64,000 bases of DNA from Tubiluchus corallicola (lineage: Eukaryota; Priapulida; Priapulimorpha; Priapulimorphida; Tubiluchidae), in NCBI GenBank assembly GCA_030141605.1, contig JAQGDQ010000163.1, positions 186,001 to 250,000 of the forward strand, given 5' to 3'. Under the pieces are notes generated by a model, which saw nothing but the letters and a program-made list of their open reading frames with translations, ran no database searches and had not been told where the DNA came from. Position numbers and translations under genes: made by a program. Below are positions 39,301-50,255 of this stretch, piece after piece (position 1 is the first letter of the stretch; each line of letters opens with the position of its first letter).

Positions 39301-42300
39301 AACTTTATGTAATGTTATCTAAACTTCAAACAACTTACCATTAAAATAGCTGCCCCTATCTTGAGAGTATAAATTGGTTTAAATTTACAAGTTTTACATA
39401 CAGCGTTACTGTTAAAACAAACTCTGCAATCAGACAGCATGTAAGTGACACAAAATTTCAAAACAATTTTTTAAAGCTTTATTTACTAAGTGTACTTTCT
39501 TGTCCTTTGAAAACTTGAAAGCAACAACTCTTGTGCAAAGCAAAGTTCAGCTATTGATAAAAACAGCAGAATTATTATGAATATTGAGTAATATAAAACA
39601 CTGATTGCCAGTCAAATTAATTATCGATCAAAACTTTAAAACGTGAATTTATTTAAAGCAATTCCAGCCATATGCATGGTTTGCAGAAAAAGAAAGCAAA
39701 AAATATGTTGTCATAGTCTGCTGGAACAGGTTAGCGTAAAACTAAAGAACAACAGCATGTTCGAAAAGCCTATGTATAATTGGTTTGTTTTTGTAAATAC
39801 GTGCAATGTAGCATTAATTTATAGAGTTTTAAAAGCCACTTGCAGTTGCTTTTTAACATATTGATGACAACAATGTATAGGTGAATAATGAGCAACCTAT
39901 AATATAGGCAAAAATGTAGGTGAATAATGAGCAACCTATAATATAGGCCAGAATGTAGGTGAATAATGAGCAACGAGCAACCTATAATATAGGCCAGAAT
40001 GTAGGTGAACAATGAGCAACCTATAATATAGGCCAGAATGTAGGTGAATAATGAGCAACCTATAATATAGGCCAGAATGTAGGTGAATAATGAGCAAGCT
40101 ATAATATAGGACAGAATGTAACACATTTTCTCGAAAGCTGTTAATTAATTGCATTAAACTATATATGCGGGTATTTATTATTTATTGTACGTACAAATGG
40201 TAGCATCTTAGCAACACAGTAAAAAAATATCAGTAAAAGTAATTGCTACAAAAATTAGTATTTACCATACAAATTCATATCTCTCAGAAGTAACTGGTCA
40301 AGACTATTAATCAAACAGGTATGACAAATAATTTCAGATAATTACCAGCGTACCTGAGTTCAGCAGCTGAGGAACGGTTTTGAAAACGACTTGCCTTCAT
40401 GTCACATTTCTCCTTTAATGACTTGAGAATATCCTCCCCAAAAGCGAGTGATTTGGAGGTGGTTTCTTTTATCACCTGAAAATGCACAATGTGCTGCTAG
40501 CATCTACTATAATGCATACACAGAAAACTTTGAAAATAATGGTCTGAATTTTTGTGTTTTTCAAGAAAACATAATTCCAAAAGCCAAACGACTCCATGTG
40601 TACGTAATGTGTAACCGTGATCGCTGTCGTCCGAATACGCATCATGCAGCAATACGCTGACAGGAAACTGCTGTTGCCTAGATGATTATAGTGAGTTTCC
40701 AGTTACCATATTTGCTGTTTAGCTTTCTAAAAATTCTAGTTAGGTGAATTTTGGTCACTTGAGGATCTATAAACAATAATATTTTTTTCTATTTGAAGTT
40801 TTGAGAGATGGAAGAAGCATGTTATTATGTGTTGCGCATCTAACTGCAGTATCACTAACGCATGATTGTATTGTTCTCTCCAGAGCAAAATGTTGTGCAC
40901 CAAAAACCTGTGCTTTATTTTGAATTTTTCCGTCTAACGGTAAAATAATAAGCTAATGCTGCAACTGTAATTATCATGCTTATATTTCGAGAGACATGAT
41001 TTCCAAAAATTATTGTTTGCAATTTTCACGAACAGTGACCAAAAATGACGAAAAGAGCAGTGTGGGTTTTGTTAATACGCATAGCGTTTATGAACACATG
41101 AAAACAGTTCAATACGCATTACACATTACGGATCACAGATCACGCATTACACATTACGGATCACAGATCACGCATTACACATTACGGATCACAGATCACT
41201 CGTTACACGAACGTAGCTTTAAGGTCAAAAAATGATAGACACACAAAAAATATTAAAGCAAAAGCTAAGTCTCTTGGGGAGCTGAGCTTATTTTAATATT
41301 TGGGAAAAATGTTAGACAGTTTCAGCAATAAAACTGTGACAAGCATCTCATGTAACTAGTAAAATCAATTTAAAGTCGTGATTACTTTACGCTTGGGCAC
41401 GCTCATTTTAGCGAAAAATGGGGTCATCTGGTTTCGGTGCATTGTAAATTCTTATCCTGCCAAGTGCTTCAGAAACCTTTTTAACCTACAGAGTAAACTC
41501 TATAAACTAAGCAACCAGCCCGGCACCTGCTACATGCTGGCAAGTTCACATGTGTATGTAAAAATCAACAAAAATCTGAAAATTAATTATTTACCCAATT
41601 AATGTTAATTACTTACACATTTTAAGATATAATCCTGCAGATTAAAGCAATGTAACCACAAATTTGATCATAATTGATCGAGTGACTAATTTCTAGAAAA
41701 ACACAGTTAAGCACAACATTAGAATAACGGCAAGTTCTTCTAAGCAAGCTGTAGAAATTTTGCAACGAGTACCTTCATACAACTTGCCTTTACGACATTC
41801 ATGCTGACCAGCAAACACCAGCTTATGTCATTTTTTTGAAATATGCCGGCATCATCGTTCGTTTGGCGGGAAATAAGAAATAAACAAATTTCTTTTACAT
41901 TTTTAAGCAAAGCATTTTATGCACATATTTTGTATTGTGATTTCAGTATTTTTAATTGTGCATTAAAATGCAATAAATGTTGTTCGAGGGTTGGTTCTTC
42001 CTTTAAAGATTTGAGCATCAAAGACACGTTTATGAAACAGGTAACTGAGCACCTAATATTCAAAAAGTGGATTACCAAAAATCGAAAAAAATGACCTCCA
42101 GTTAAGGTATGAAAGCAAAAACTCGGGGCAAAAAGTAAAGTGACCACATTTTAACTTTACCAGTTCTCCCATGTCGCCATGGATACCGTGTCGTAGTAAC
42201 GCATCTTCCTGTTTCTCATGTAAGTAGAACGGATAAGCGCATTTTGCGACGTCAAGAATTTTTCCCAAGCCGGCCATGCTGAATTCTTGTACTACGGCAT

Positions 42301-45300
42301 CGTGTTTGAAATTCTACAACATATCGAAACCTTGTAGCATTGCTATATAATGTCTCATTATAAAATTCCTTAAGAAATGCACTGAATCAATGGAGATGCC
42401 ACCGTCCCATGTGTGAAAGCACATACAGTACGTGCTCACTTAACGCAGGAAAATGCAACATTAAGCAAAACGTCGTTAAACGAAGTCAAGACGTCTATAG
42501 AAAGCAAAGTAAAAGAATGGAGAAACATTCTAGGGGCAAAAATCAATGCTGCTTAATTCACATAAAATAAACGTTTTGTGAGTTTTATTCATATTTCTAC
42601 TGATTAATTAATTTCTGCTTGCTTGGGTGTTGAAACTACCTAATTTTCTTACTAATACCTAGCTATCAGTTTCATTAATGTTGAAGCCCCAGCTACACAG
42701 TCAGCTGTTAAATACTGCATAGTAAAAGCCCAGGAGGTCCTGAACCAATTTCGTTTAGATACTGATTGCTAGAACAAAAGGTTACAGACAAAATTTTTCG
42801 CATAAAATGTGCACACCAGTGCGTGGAGACGTTTAAATTGCAAATACGTACAACTGGCTGGTATTTAGCAAAAACATAATTGTACTGTCTTGTGTTACTA
42901 GTGTATTTTAAAACAAAATAATGCAATATGTACTGTTTAAAGTGTTTCTAACTAGGTAAAAAAGTTGATAAAATAAGAAATGCCTTTGAGCAAAGTAAAA
43001 AATCGTTAAAACGAAACATGCATCCTTAAGTGAGAAAATATTTCAAATGTTCAGCGTCATTAAAATGAAACATCACTAAACGGGGAGTTGTTAATCAAGA
43101 ACTTACTCTAGATTTGTCTTCAATGAGTAAAATGTTTTGAAGCTATAGAGCATATAAAAATACCCGGAAACAGTTTGCTGATGGTCAACCGTCTACTAAC
43201 CAACTGGACATTACTACATAGCTAAGAATATTCTGTGAGACAAGTCCTACAAAAATATAGTGTTTGATGTTGGAAACCCAGCAGAATTTTACAGAAAAGT
43301 AACCCCAAGGAAACCAGAAAATCACCATTAGATTTACCTGATTACTACGCATTCGTGACGTGCTGGACGTTTCCGATTGCTGACTGGACAATATTGACAG
43401 CTTCTCTTCACACCAAGCATACAAGAGACGATCAGTTAGGAAGACCTTATTACTCTCTGTAGGCACAGAGTAGACGAACAATGGCCCAAACATGTCAACT
43501 GTATCATAAATCTAAAAGAAACTAATGCTGTAACACAGCCACCTGTGGATGTCAGAAAAAGAAATCACAGCAACAGTAGAAAAAAAAGTGACAGCATTTC
43601 ATCAGCAACTCGGTAATTGCTAATTCAGGTACATACGAAGGTAAAACAATGTCCCTAACATCACTGTCATGATTATCGTCATCATCATCATCATAATCAT
43701 TATAACCATCAACAGCATTAATATATCATCGTGATCAAGAACAAACTCATAGGCATTATAATGTTCATCTTCCTTCCATAATTCAAGTCTAAAAAGCAAT
43801 GCTAGTAAAGACTAGGCTATCGCCATAATGTGGAACATTCATGTATTGTCAGTGTGCACTGTGTTTGCTACATAGGCGCTAAACATTTGCTACAAGCCAG
43901 TTCACCATATAAAACGTAATTTCTTAAAAAGAGCTCATCTACGATGTAATGACCTTGTTTTGAGTTGTACAGACATATAATGCGTTGCTTTTTTGTACTA
44001 ATTTATTGTTATGATTGTATTGTCTGGGATGAATGGAATACATACAGATAAATAGTAAATATAGCCAGTTATAGCCAGTCAAATGGATAACTATTACTGT
44101 AATTTCTAGGAAGTGGGATCTCTTTGCAATACTCATCTTATTACCATTATTGTTCTTGTTAAGCATTTTTAAAAAACTCTATATGTTTTGCTGTGATAAA
44201 ACAAATTCAATAAAATATTCCAAGATTTGGTGGAACTCAATCTTTAACATAATGCCCTACAAAATGGTTCAAATAATCCAGATAAGGGTCATACAAAAAC
44301 TGAAAGCTAGCTGTGCTATAGGTACAAATTATACAGCTTGATTCAAAAGGATATCTGCGGTTTACCTGAAAGATGCCATCGGCTTTTCGATGCTCAGCCA
44401 GCAGGTATCGACTCTTGGCGTACTCAGTTGACACCTTGCCCATCTTATCCCGCAGCCTGATTGGGGAAAACTGAGGTGTGGCTTCGGCTGAAATATGACG
44501 TGCACTATAATATAAGTGATGTATAATTAAACACAAAAAAGAGTGATAAAAAATACAAACGCCATTAATTTAACACACCCACACCTTATGCAGTCCTCAT
44601 GCGTAACATGGAACAGTATAGTGGCCTAATTCATGACTCGTGTTCGTAAGCATCCCCGACTCTGATTAAGATAAGGTAGAGAAAAGTTTGTAGTTAGTTC
44701 AAACTTACAAATCTAGATATGTAGTGTCAGGCAGGATCTAGATGGCTCTGGAAAAATCAGACTTATGGTACACATGCATGCTGCATTAATGAAGTAAATG
44801 GCTTTAAACAATATGGCAAAAGAAATTTTCTCTGCAATCACCCATCCATTTACTGATCAGGTTTGGTGTTACTTAACTTCACTCCCTTAGCATACACCAT
44901 GGTTACTCAGTTACTCCCCTGACTCAGAAGAAAGAGTATTGTAGCTTTATTACTAAAAGTAACACCTAGGATTAAAATGGCTAATGAGAACTAAAGTGAG
45001 AATTCATTACTTATTTGATCAGGTTTCAACAATAAGAGCACAAAAAGCCCCTCTAATCTTTGTCACTCTGTCAATCATTCACTCACCCACATTGAGTATA
45101 CTGTCTGTAGTACGCTGTCGAACGAAAATATTCAGTTTTTCTGCTAGCGTCATTGGTCGTCGTGGCTGTGCGTCAAGTTTCCTCTCCAACAGCAGTCGCC
45201 ACTGGTTGCCACTGACTGATGTCACCTAGAAAAACAAAGTCTAGAGTTGATGAAAAGCAAATTATTGTTTTAAGTGGCAAACATGCCAAGAATTCACTAA

Positions 45301-48300
45301 AACAGTATTCAGAACCGTAAATACTCTAAACTTTGTAACACTTAAGTTTTCAGCATATTTTACATTGCATTTTGATATGTTAAACAACGTATACTTCTCT
45401 TCAAATGCATGTGACTTAAATGATAAATTACATTACGTACACGTATTGTAAAGAAAGATCAAAACGAGCTAACAAATAAAAAAACGCATAAATCATTTTG
45501 CATCACAATAAGATTTTCGTAATTCGCAAAACTTTTTACTTAACGAACAAATTAACAAAACCAATGAATAGGTCTTACCAATAAATGCGTGCTTGATTGT
45601 TCATTGTTACTAATTATCTCCAATGTGTCTATTTGCTCAGGTATATAAGTACCGCCAACTTCTTTACCTTTCACTAAATCGATGAACACGACTTCACCGA
45701 GCTACAAAAAAAAGAGTAAAACCACATTAAGACTATTACACTTTTATAATGTTTACAACTGCATACAAAATGTGCCATTTTTTCAGGACTATAAGAAAAG
45801 ATCGCAAAAAATAGACAAACAGCAACGATAGTCTTCAATAAATTTATCTACTTTTTGCCTGTCTTTGCTGTATATTTGACTTTGTAGTGAGAAATGGCAC
45901 TTTTCTGACAAAGGAAAGAAAGAAATGTAAAATTAAGGTACAAACTGCTTGAGACTCATGTTGTTCTTGAATAAAGAAAGTTTAAAATGAAACTTGCAAC
46001 AAAAAACTATAAAAGACTAAATATTAACACCTTTCTCAGTTTTTCTCCAACACATTACCCACAATGAGTAATAATTGTTAAAATAAAGCGCAATGGTTAA
46101 CAAACTCTGGTAATCACAGTCACAATCTAATTAATTAAGTCTAAGGAGAATGAGACTCATTTTCTAGGAGACACTATTTTCTAGGAGAATGAGACTCAAT
46201 AAATAAAGATAAAAAGAGCATATTTAGAGAATGAAGTCGTGATTTACTTATGTTTCTCAATAAATGCCTACCTGGTTACCTAAGATACCTATGTGCTGAT
46301 CATCCAGTGTATCCCACCATACTACAGCCATGGCCTTGGCTACAAAGTATAACATAAATAGTATAATATACCTTGCCATACTATGGCCATGGACTTCATC
46401 GTACACAAAACACAGAGAAAATATATAGTTAAAGGCCTAAACTACTATGTTGGTAACCGTACTCACATGTACTAATTTGCATTCACAAATGTAAATGTTT
46501 TTAAGTATGTTTGTACACAAACTCAAACTTTAGTGTCATAAAGATGTTACATTCGTTATGGATAAGCACTTAGCAAAACTTTCTACTGAAGCTGAATTTT
46601 CATTGGTTGAATTATAAGAAGTCACTTGTGAGTTACAAGACCAGAATTTTTCACCATGTAACATGAAATGTTTAAGGTAAACATTTAAAAAACAAGGAGA
46701 ATTTGTTTGACTATTTATTTTACTCAAGTAATATATTTAACATCATTTAAAAAACACAGAAGGCTCAGTAATACCTTTACTACTGCGTGATGTGAATACT
46801 TCCGTAATATTCACAGTATTCCAAATCTGATTAACCTTCACCGTCGAATCCTGAAAAAATAAAATGTAAACAGGAAATTTTATTTATAACTTGATGTGAA
46901 ATGCCCATTGATTTGGCACTCGGTTTGCATGTTCACTGACTAATTATGAAATATACTGTGATTTGTGGTAATGGTGTACTTCACAGTCCAGAAAAATGGA
47001 TGGAATTTATTGTAAATGACACTGTTTTCTTTTTTTCACATAATGTTAATAATTACATACTTTCTCACCCAAGCCCTGTATAGTTGTTGCATGGAAAAAC
47101 AAAAGTACACAAAATTACTATTTAACATATAAATGAGTAAATAAGTTAATGACTTCACAGCTTTGATTTTCAATATTTATGCATAGTGTATCTTGCTCTA
47201 CTCAGTATTAATAGTTTTTTGCTTAAAAACAATGTAAAATTACAAATTACAATTTTTTCTAAAAAATTTCGCAGCACAACACTGAAACCAGTTCAATAAT
47301 AGAAAAATAATGTCAAGTTAGAAAGGCTAGCCATGCACATACCATAGCAGTAAGAATGGGCAAAATGTACAGAGAGTTATTCTCACTGGCACATAGTAAC
47401 CATGTTCCACTAGGATCAAATGCCATGGCAATGATCTTTGACATTATGGAGCTACTCCAGTCGATGCGGTGGAGGACTGCCGATTCACATCCGGAGCTGT
47501 ACCTGACGACTAATGTACCTGTGAGGTAGTTACGTGTTTCTATGTACTAGTAAAACCACAATCAAAGCTAGATTCAATGGAATACATTACAATACATTAG
47601 AATAGTCATAGCACATCCAGTTAAAGTTTGCAATTAAAGTTTACAAGTTTACAAATGAAAGTTTCCAGTATTCACTATCTTATTAGGTTCTCTTTTGGAA
47701 CAACTTCATTCACGTGTAATTTCCATAGAAAAAAGTAAAATAAACTGATATGAAAGAAATTCATCTATTTTTTTACCATCTTGACATATAACAGCCAGAA
47801 GACTACGCTCTCCGACGTCGCTCCAAGCATACAGCTTTAGGTAAGATTGTGCCAACACATCTACACCTTGTTCAGTCTCATTGGTTGAGGCTTCATCAGC
47901 TTTAGATGATACGGACGTCACGCGAGACAAAACATCAAGATCTAGAATCTTCACAATCTCAAACAATGGAAACATTTTTGGAGTTTTATGAAAAAATCCG
48001 TTAGCTACGTGACGTCTGAAAAGTAAGAAAAAATACATAAATTTAGAAAACAATCTTAGTAAAGTAGAAATTTACAGCTTATTGATTTCAGCATCAATAA
48101 AATTACAAGCAATAACAAAAAAAAAACCAAAGTAACACAAGAACAAATAATTAATGTAGTTTCACGTTGATATGTAAGTCATCAGCTTTATTGTTTAAAC
48201 GTTAATCATAACTGATGTCGTGATGGTGGTGACTGGATCAATACCAATGCCAAAGAAAATCACTCGAGTTCAAATAAAGTTTAGCAAAGCAATATTTAAA

Positions 48301-48454
48301 TGTAAGCTCATAAAATAAAAACGCCTTACAAAGTATACCATAGTATTCACTTCCAATAACGAACGGGGAAATTACACGTTATTATTTATCTTTGGTCAAC
48401 ATGATAATTATAACACAGAGCAAAAGGTTAAAAATAAAACGTGAACGCAGCCAT
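18280..48454 (-). CDS. Giant RCC1-repeat / beta-propeller / alpha-solenoid protein, about 30 exons
   Basis: Phase-consistent minus-strand exons: 48015-47777, 47518-47343, 46850-46775, 46339-46272, 45701-45579, 45225-45087, 44487-44366, 43511-43338, 42313-42161, 40475-40354, 38956-38772, 37230-37000, 35286-35066, 33719-33604, 33112-33016, 32531-32405, 31319-31115, 30049-29845, 28646-28522, 27954-27831, 27150-26996, 26530-26380, 25435-25298, 24825-23851, 22894-22787, 22515-22204, 21333-21130, 20466-20369, 20108-19935, 18835-18280. A 14-nt first exon 48454-48441 is tentative. They give about 1,965 residues: propeller-like N-terminus, helical solenoid, seven RCC1 blades, Cys/His-rich C-terminus. 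The layout (propeller, solenoid, terminal zinc-like site) resembles vesicle-tethering and HPS/Vps-class proteins with an RCC1 propeller added. RCC1 propellers often act as GTPase exchange factors, so a trafficking role is inferred. An insect claret-like relationship is possible but unverified. Confidence 0.85.
19205..19548 (-). repeat. TTCGAA-rich interspersed repeat, copy B
   Basis: Reverse-oriented relative of 14750-15120, lying in the last intron of the RCC1-repeat gene. Both ends are TTCGAA-rich and the internal block around GCATGCCATCAGTAGAG aligns with the reverse complement of copy A. Confidence 0.6.
21715..22046. mobile_element. hAT-type MITE with perfect 8-bp target duplication
   Basis: 332-bp element with terminal inverted repeats CAGTGGTTCTTAACC at the left and GGTTAAGAACCACTG at the right, flanked on both sides by CTTTAGAG (21707-21714 and 22047-22054). 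The 8-bp duplication and CAGTGGTTCT terminus are diagnostic of the hAT superfamily. Internal GGGGTTCGGTGA motifs recur near both ends. No transposase, so non-autonomous. It lies in an intron of the RCC1-repeat gene. Confidence 0.93.
22204..28646 (-). other. Seven RCC1 repeats interrupted by a disordered insertion
   Basis: Eight exons, about residues 927-1622. RCC1 blade signatures in order: GELYTWG, VYAWGNNRYGQLGTG, RVYSCGWGVHGQLGHG, GEVYTFGCAGYGQLGLG, KVYTWG, GLYTYGKNMDGQLGTG and RVYAWGKNENGEVGHS. Seven blades suffice for a full RCC1 propeller. Exon 24825-23851 (975 nt, in frame) inserts about 280 Ser/Thr/Asp/Glu-rich residues after the fifth blade. Blade boundaries do not coincide with exon boundaries in a regular way. 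Confidence 0.9.
26128..26340 (+). repeat. Interspersed repeat, copy 1 of an inverted pair
   Basis: Matches the reverse complement of 38455-38655 over about 200 bp (landmarks: TTTAGTATTTTCT, TAGAAxxxGAACATAAAAGTC, TTTGACCCAATTTTT, GGACGGTTTTGGTTCGCAAG). Both copies lie in introns of the same gene. No coding potential; probably a MITE family. Confidence 0.65.
28890..29115 (+). mobile_element. Probable LINE 3' end with ACTT tail
   Basis: AT-rich stretch ending GATAAATAAATGACTTACTT followed by further ACTT units. A non-coding 3' end finishing in a short tandem tail is typical of CR1/L2-like LINEs. No coding part remains, so the call is by tail structure alone. Confidence 0.4.
29158..29262. repeat. 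Tandem repeat, 23-bp unit, about 4.5 copies
   Basis: Units of the form TTTTTGGTACATCTAGTATA plus TTA, nearly identical in the inner copies and diverged at both edges, in an intron of the RCC1-repeat gene. Confidence 0.85.
30211..30573 (+). mobile_element. 5'-truncated LINE 3' fragment with 19-bp target duplication
   Basis: Flanked by perfect 19-bp direct repeats AGCAAATTATTACGTGACA at 30192-30210 and 30574-30592. The interior encodes the RT C-terminal tail common to many LINEs (EASKKIQEARLRRYGHLRRR at 30280-30340 and GNRRRGRPKRM) and ends in an AAGAAGAAG tail. A run of 14 G lies at 30222-30235 near the truncated 5' edge. The perfect duplication indicates a comparatively recent insertion. Confidence 0.92.
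33773..34120 (+). mobile_element. LINE C-terminal fragment in an intron
   Basis: The plus strand encodes an 80-codon frame with CLFCNSISTQSELHVLTGCE, the C-x2-C ... E-x-H-x-L-x2-C arrangement seen at the extreme C-terminus of many LINE polyproteins. The upstream RT is absent. Boundaries approximate. Confidence 0.6.
34883..34919. repeat. Perfect 14-bp inverted repeat (hairpin)
   Basis: GTTTGTGCATGTGT, a 9-nt loop, then ACACATGCACAAAC. It lies in an intron; no U-run follows on either side to suggest a terminator. Confidence 0.7.
35760..36610. mobile_element. Possible non-autonomous DNA transposon rich in GTCGACTTGTAC motifs
   Basis: GGGGTCGACTTATACTTAC near 35829 and TATGGTCGACTTGTACACAG / AAGGTCGACTTGTACACACG near 36503 and 36579 form a sub-repetitive pattern like the ends of many animal MITEs. 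A paired terminus and target duplication could not be fixed. Confidence 0.35.
38455..38655 (-). repeat. Interspersed repeat, copy 2 of an inverted pair
   Basis: Reverse-complement relative of 26128-26340, about 12 kb away in another intron of the same gene; moderately diverged. Confidence 0.65.
39875..40118. repeat. Tandem repeat, 39-bp unit, about six copies
   Basis: Units begin GTAGGTGAATAATGAGCAAC and continue CTATAATATAGGCCAGAAT. One unit carries an extra GAGCAAC, and the outer units diverge. It opens long spurious minus-strand frames. Intronic. Confidence 0.93.
41115..41198. repeat. Tandem repeat, 28-bp unit, three exact copies
   Basis: Three consecutive identical units starting CGCATTACACATTACGGATC and ending ACAGATCA at 41115, 41143 and 41171. 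Inside the intron between exons 42161 and 40475. Confidence 0.93.
42161..48015 (-). other. N-terminal propeller-like block of the RCC1-repeat gene
   Basis: Nine exons, about residues 1-423. Segments such as IIAMAFDPSGTWLLCASENN (exon 47518-47343), AVVWWDTLDDQHIGILGN (46339-46272) and LGEVVFIDLVKGKEV (45701-45579) have the alternating hydrophobic strands and D-x-x-G turns of WD40-like blades. WD-dipeptide signatures are degenerate, so the propeller call is by pattern. Confidence 0.6.
42423..43095. repeat. Possible degenerate MITE with TTAACG/TTAAACG ends
   Basis: The left part carries CACTTAACGCAGG and CGTCGTTAAACGAAG. The right part carries CGTTAAAACGAAACATG, CTTAAGTGAG and CATCACTAAACGGGGAG. 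The mirrored TTAACG motifs resemble Tigger/pogo-type ends, but termini and TA duplication are unclear. Confidence 0.35.
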
Positions 48455-48560
48455 TCTTGTTTACACTTTCTCATACTGTACCCCGCCTGTTGATTGGCTA
48501 GGAGAAATGAAACATTAAAATTTTGTCCCTATTGGCTGAACCTAGTGATCAAGCAACCCT
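48441..48560 (-). promoter_or_regulatory. Promoter-like region and tentative first exon of the RCC1-repeat gene
   Basis: On the minus strand two CCAAT boxes (plus-strand ATTGG at 48493-48497 and 48531-48535) and a GC box (CCCCGCC, 48481-48487) precede ATGGCTGCGTTCAC (48454-48441). This 14-nt piece would splice in phase to exon 48015, but its donor (GTTTTATT) is weak. No other nearby ATG exon fitted. Confidence 0.45.
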
Positions 48561-48769
48561 GAAAACATGAAACAAAGTACGCTTTTGCTGTTTGTTCCAT
48601 GTTCTTTTATTGAGGGCTCGGATCACAATCACCCACAACGTGCCACTGATTGACTAATCATTTGTTACTCGAATTAACAGAAGGGGGTGAGCCTGAACGT
48701 TGGAGTTCACACGTTCGATTCGGATGTTCGAAAGTAGTTATGCAGGTAATTAGGCAGGCAGCCAGACAG

Positions 48770-48852
48770 ACAGAGAGAGAGAGAGAGAGAGGGGGGGGAG
48801 AGGGAGACACACATACACACGCACGCACGCACACACACACACACACACACGT
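48770..48852. repeat. Compound GA, G and CA microsatellite
   Basis: (GA)n, then a G run, then GCAC and (CA)n. Long frames across it on both strands are repeat artefacts. Confidence 0.9.
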
Positions 48853-50159
48853 AAGACACATTAAGTACTTTGCCTTTTTATTATAGTCAGCAATTCTGTG
48901 GTTTTCAATGGGAAAAAATAAATATTTTGGTTAAAAAGCTCAGCCTACATCATTGTTTAAATGGTGCTGTTTAATCAATAATACTGCAATTCTAAATTTT
49001 GAGTAAGAGTGATTCTTATAATTATGAAATTACATTACTTTCATGGTATAAGGATGAGTGCAAAAAATTTGGTAGAAATAGGATTGCCTCATTAGCGTGA
49101 TAATAATATAACTCAGGAATCAATATAGTGTTAATAATGATTTATCATAGATAAGTGCTTTGCACAATACTCAAAACAGAAAGTCTAATAGCGATTTAAA
49201 CAAAGTTTTTTGTGTAGTTTGGCGCCTGACAAACTGTAGTCCTGTCAACGACAGGTCTGCATATTAAACTAGATAGTTGTGGCAAGATCAGAACTGCCCT
49301 CAATTTCAATGTTCATGTTCAGAGATAACTGACAGAAGTTGCCCATGTTTGTTTGTATGTACATGCATCCTTTTTCAGTACAAAGATCAGTGTCAAATGA
49401 AATGCCAAACCAATTTTAGCACGATCACCCATCAATTTTCCAAGTAGGCTTTGTGTTGCTTAATTTTCATAGGAAGCTACAGACAGTGGGCTTCAGAGTT
49501 CGCACTAATAACTGCAAGCAAATTACTGCTCATGTTCATTAGAATACAATAACTGCATTACACTGGTATTTAAAAAACCCAATAAAGGTTAGTGTCAAGA
49601 TTTGGAACCAATCACCAATCATAAGTTATCAGTTGCTTGAATCGAAAAGTTTCCAGAATAAATAGAAAGCTGTTTTATTAACAACTAACTTTTGAAAAAT
49701 GCGTCAGTTGTGAAGACAATAAGGCCACATGAAGAACACAGCAGCTTTGTTACCAGGTGCAAGCTCAGCAGCAGTGCTTAGTTAACGTACGGTTGTCGAA
49801 GGCTGTCACACGATTTACATGCTTAAGGACAAGAAAATGGGTACCTGAAGTTGGTTTCAGAAAAATCGCCTTAAAAAATTATATTATCTTATAGCAAATT
49901 TTTGCGTATTTGTACTATAGTTAAAGGCAATTTTTGTCTGTTTTTATTTTAAATATCCCACAATACTGTTCCGACGGCACCATTACGTGACGTCACCTAT
50001 GCAAACGTAAATCAGGGGAACAAAAGGCATTGTTAAATTGTGTCCCAAAAAAACGTTCCATGCAAATCTACATCACTTAGCATTTCGCTTACTTGCTGGA
50101 AAGATTTATAACTAGAAATAATAATTTAAAACTAGCCAAATTCTGCAAAAATAATTTTG

Positions 50160-50255
50160 CGCATAAACTCACAACGACCCACACCACACCACAACACACC
50201 ACCACCCTCCACACCACTCACAACACAACACGCCATACCACCCACACCATACTAT
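50160..50255. repeat. CACACC-rich simple repeat, left of the LINE
   Basis: Irregular CCACACCACA/CACAACAC units directly upstream of the LINE coding remnant. Very similar sequence occurs at 55115-55335 beyond its other end. Confidence 0.8.

Larger units (their letters stand above)
29845..40475 (-). other. Linker and alpha-solenoid block of the RCC1-repeat gene
   Basis: Nine exons, about residues 424-926. Exon 38956-38772 encodes a low-complexity Lys/Glu run and an acidic GDDDNDDK stretch. Exon 37230-37000 ends in VYECRPRISPERMFLDL. Exon 35286-35066 contains LYELAADFYLQQGQFCQAIY, a helical-hairpin repeat typical of Vps/clathrin-like solenoids, followed by helical exons (LLARYGMYDLLFLLAK; VLDTMLYLDAETLLHLAVQF). 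This is the likely protein-interaction scaffold. Confidence 0.65.

Noticed and set aside
39875-40118. CRISPR-like regular repeats
   Set aside because: Units abut with no unique spacers and lie in a eukaryotic intron.
39770-40154. Two long minus-strand frames with repeated hydrophobic units
   Set aside because: Produced by the 39-bp tandem repeat, whose length is a multiple of three; no splice or start context.
48650-48886. Frames with Cys-Val and Thr-His runs
   Set aside because: Microsatellite artefact.
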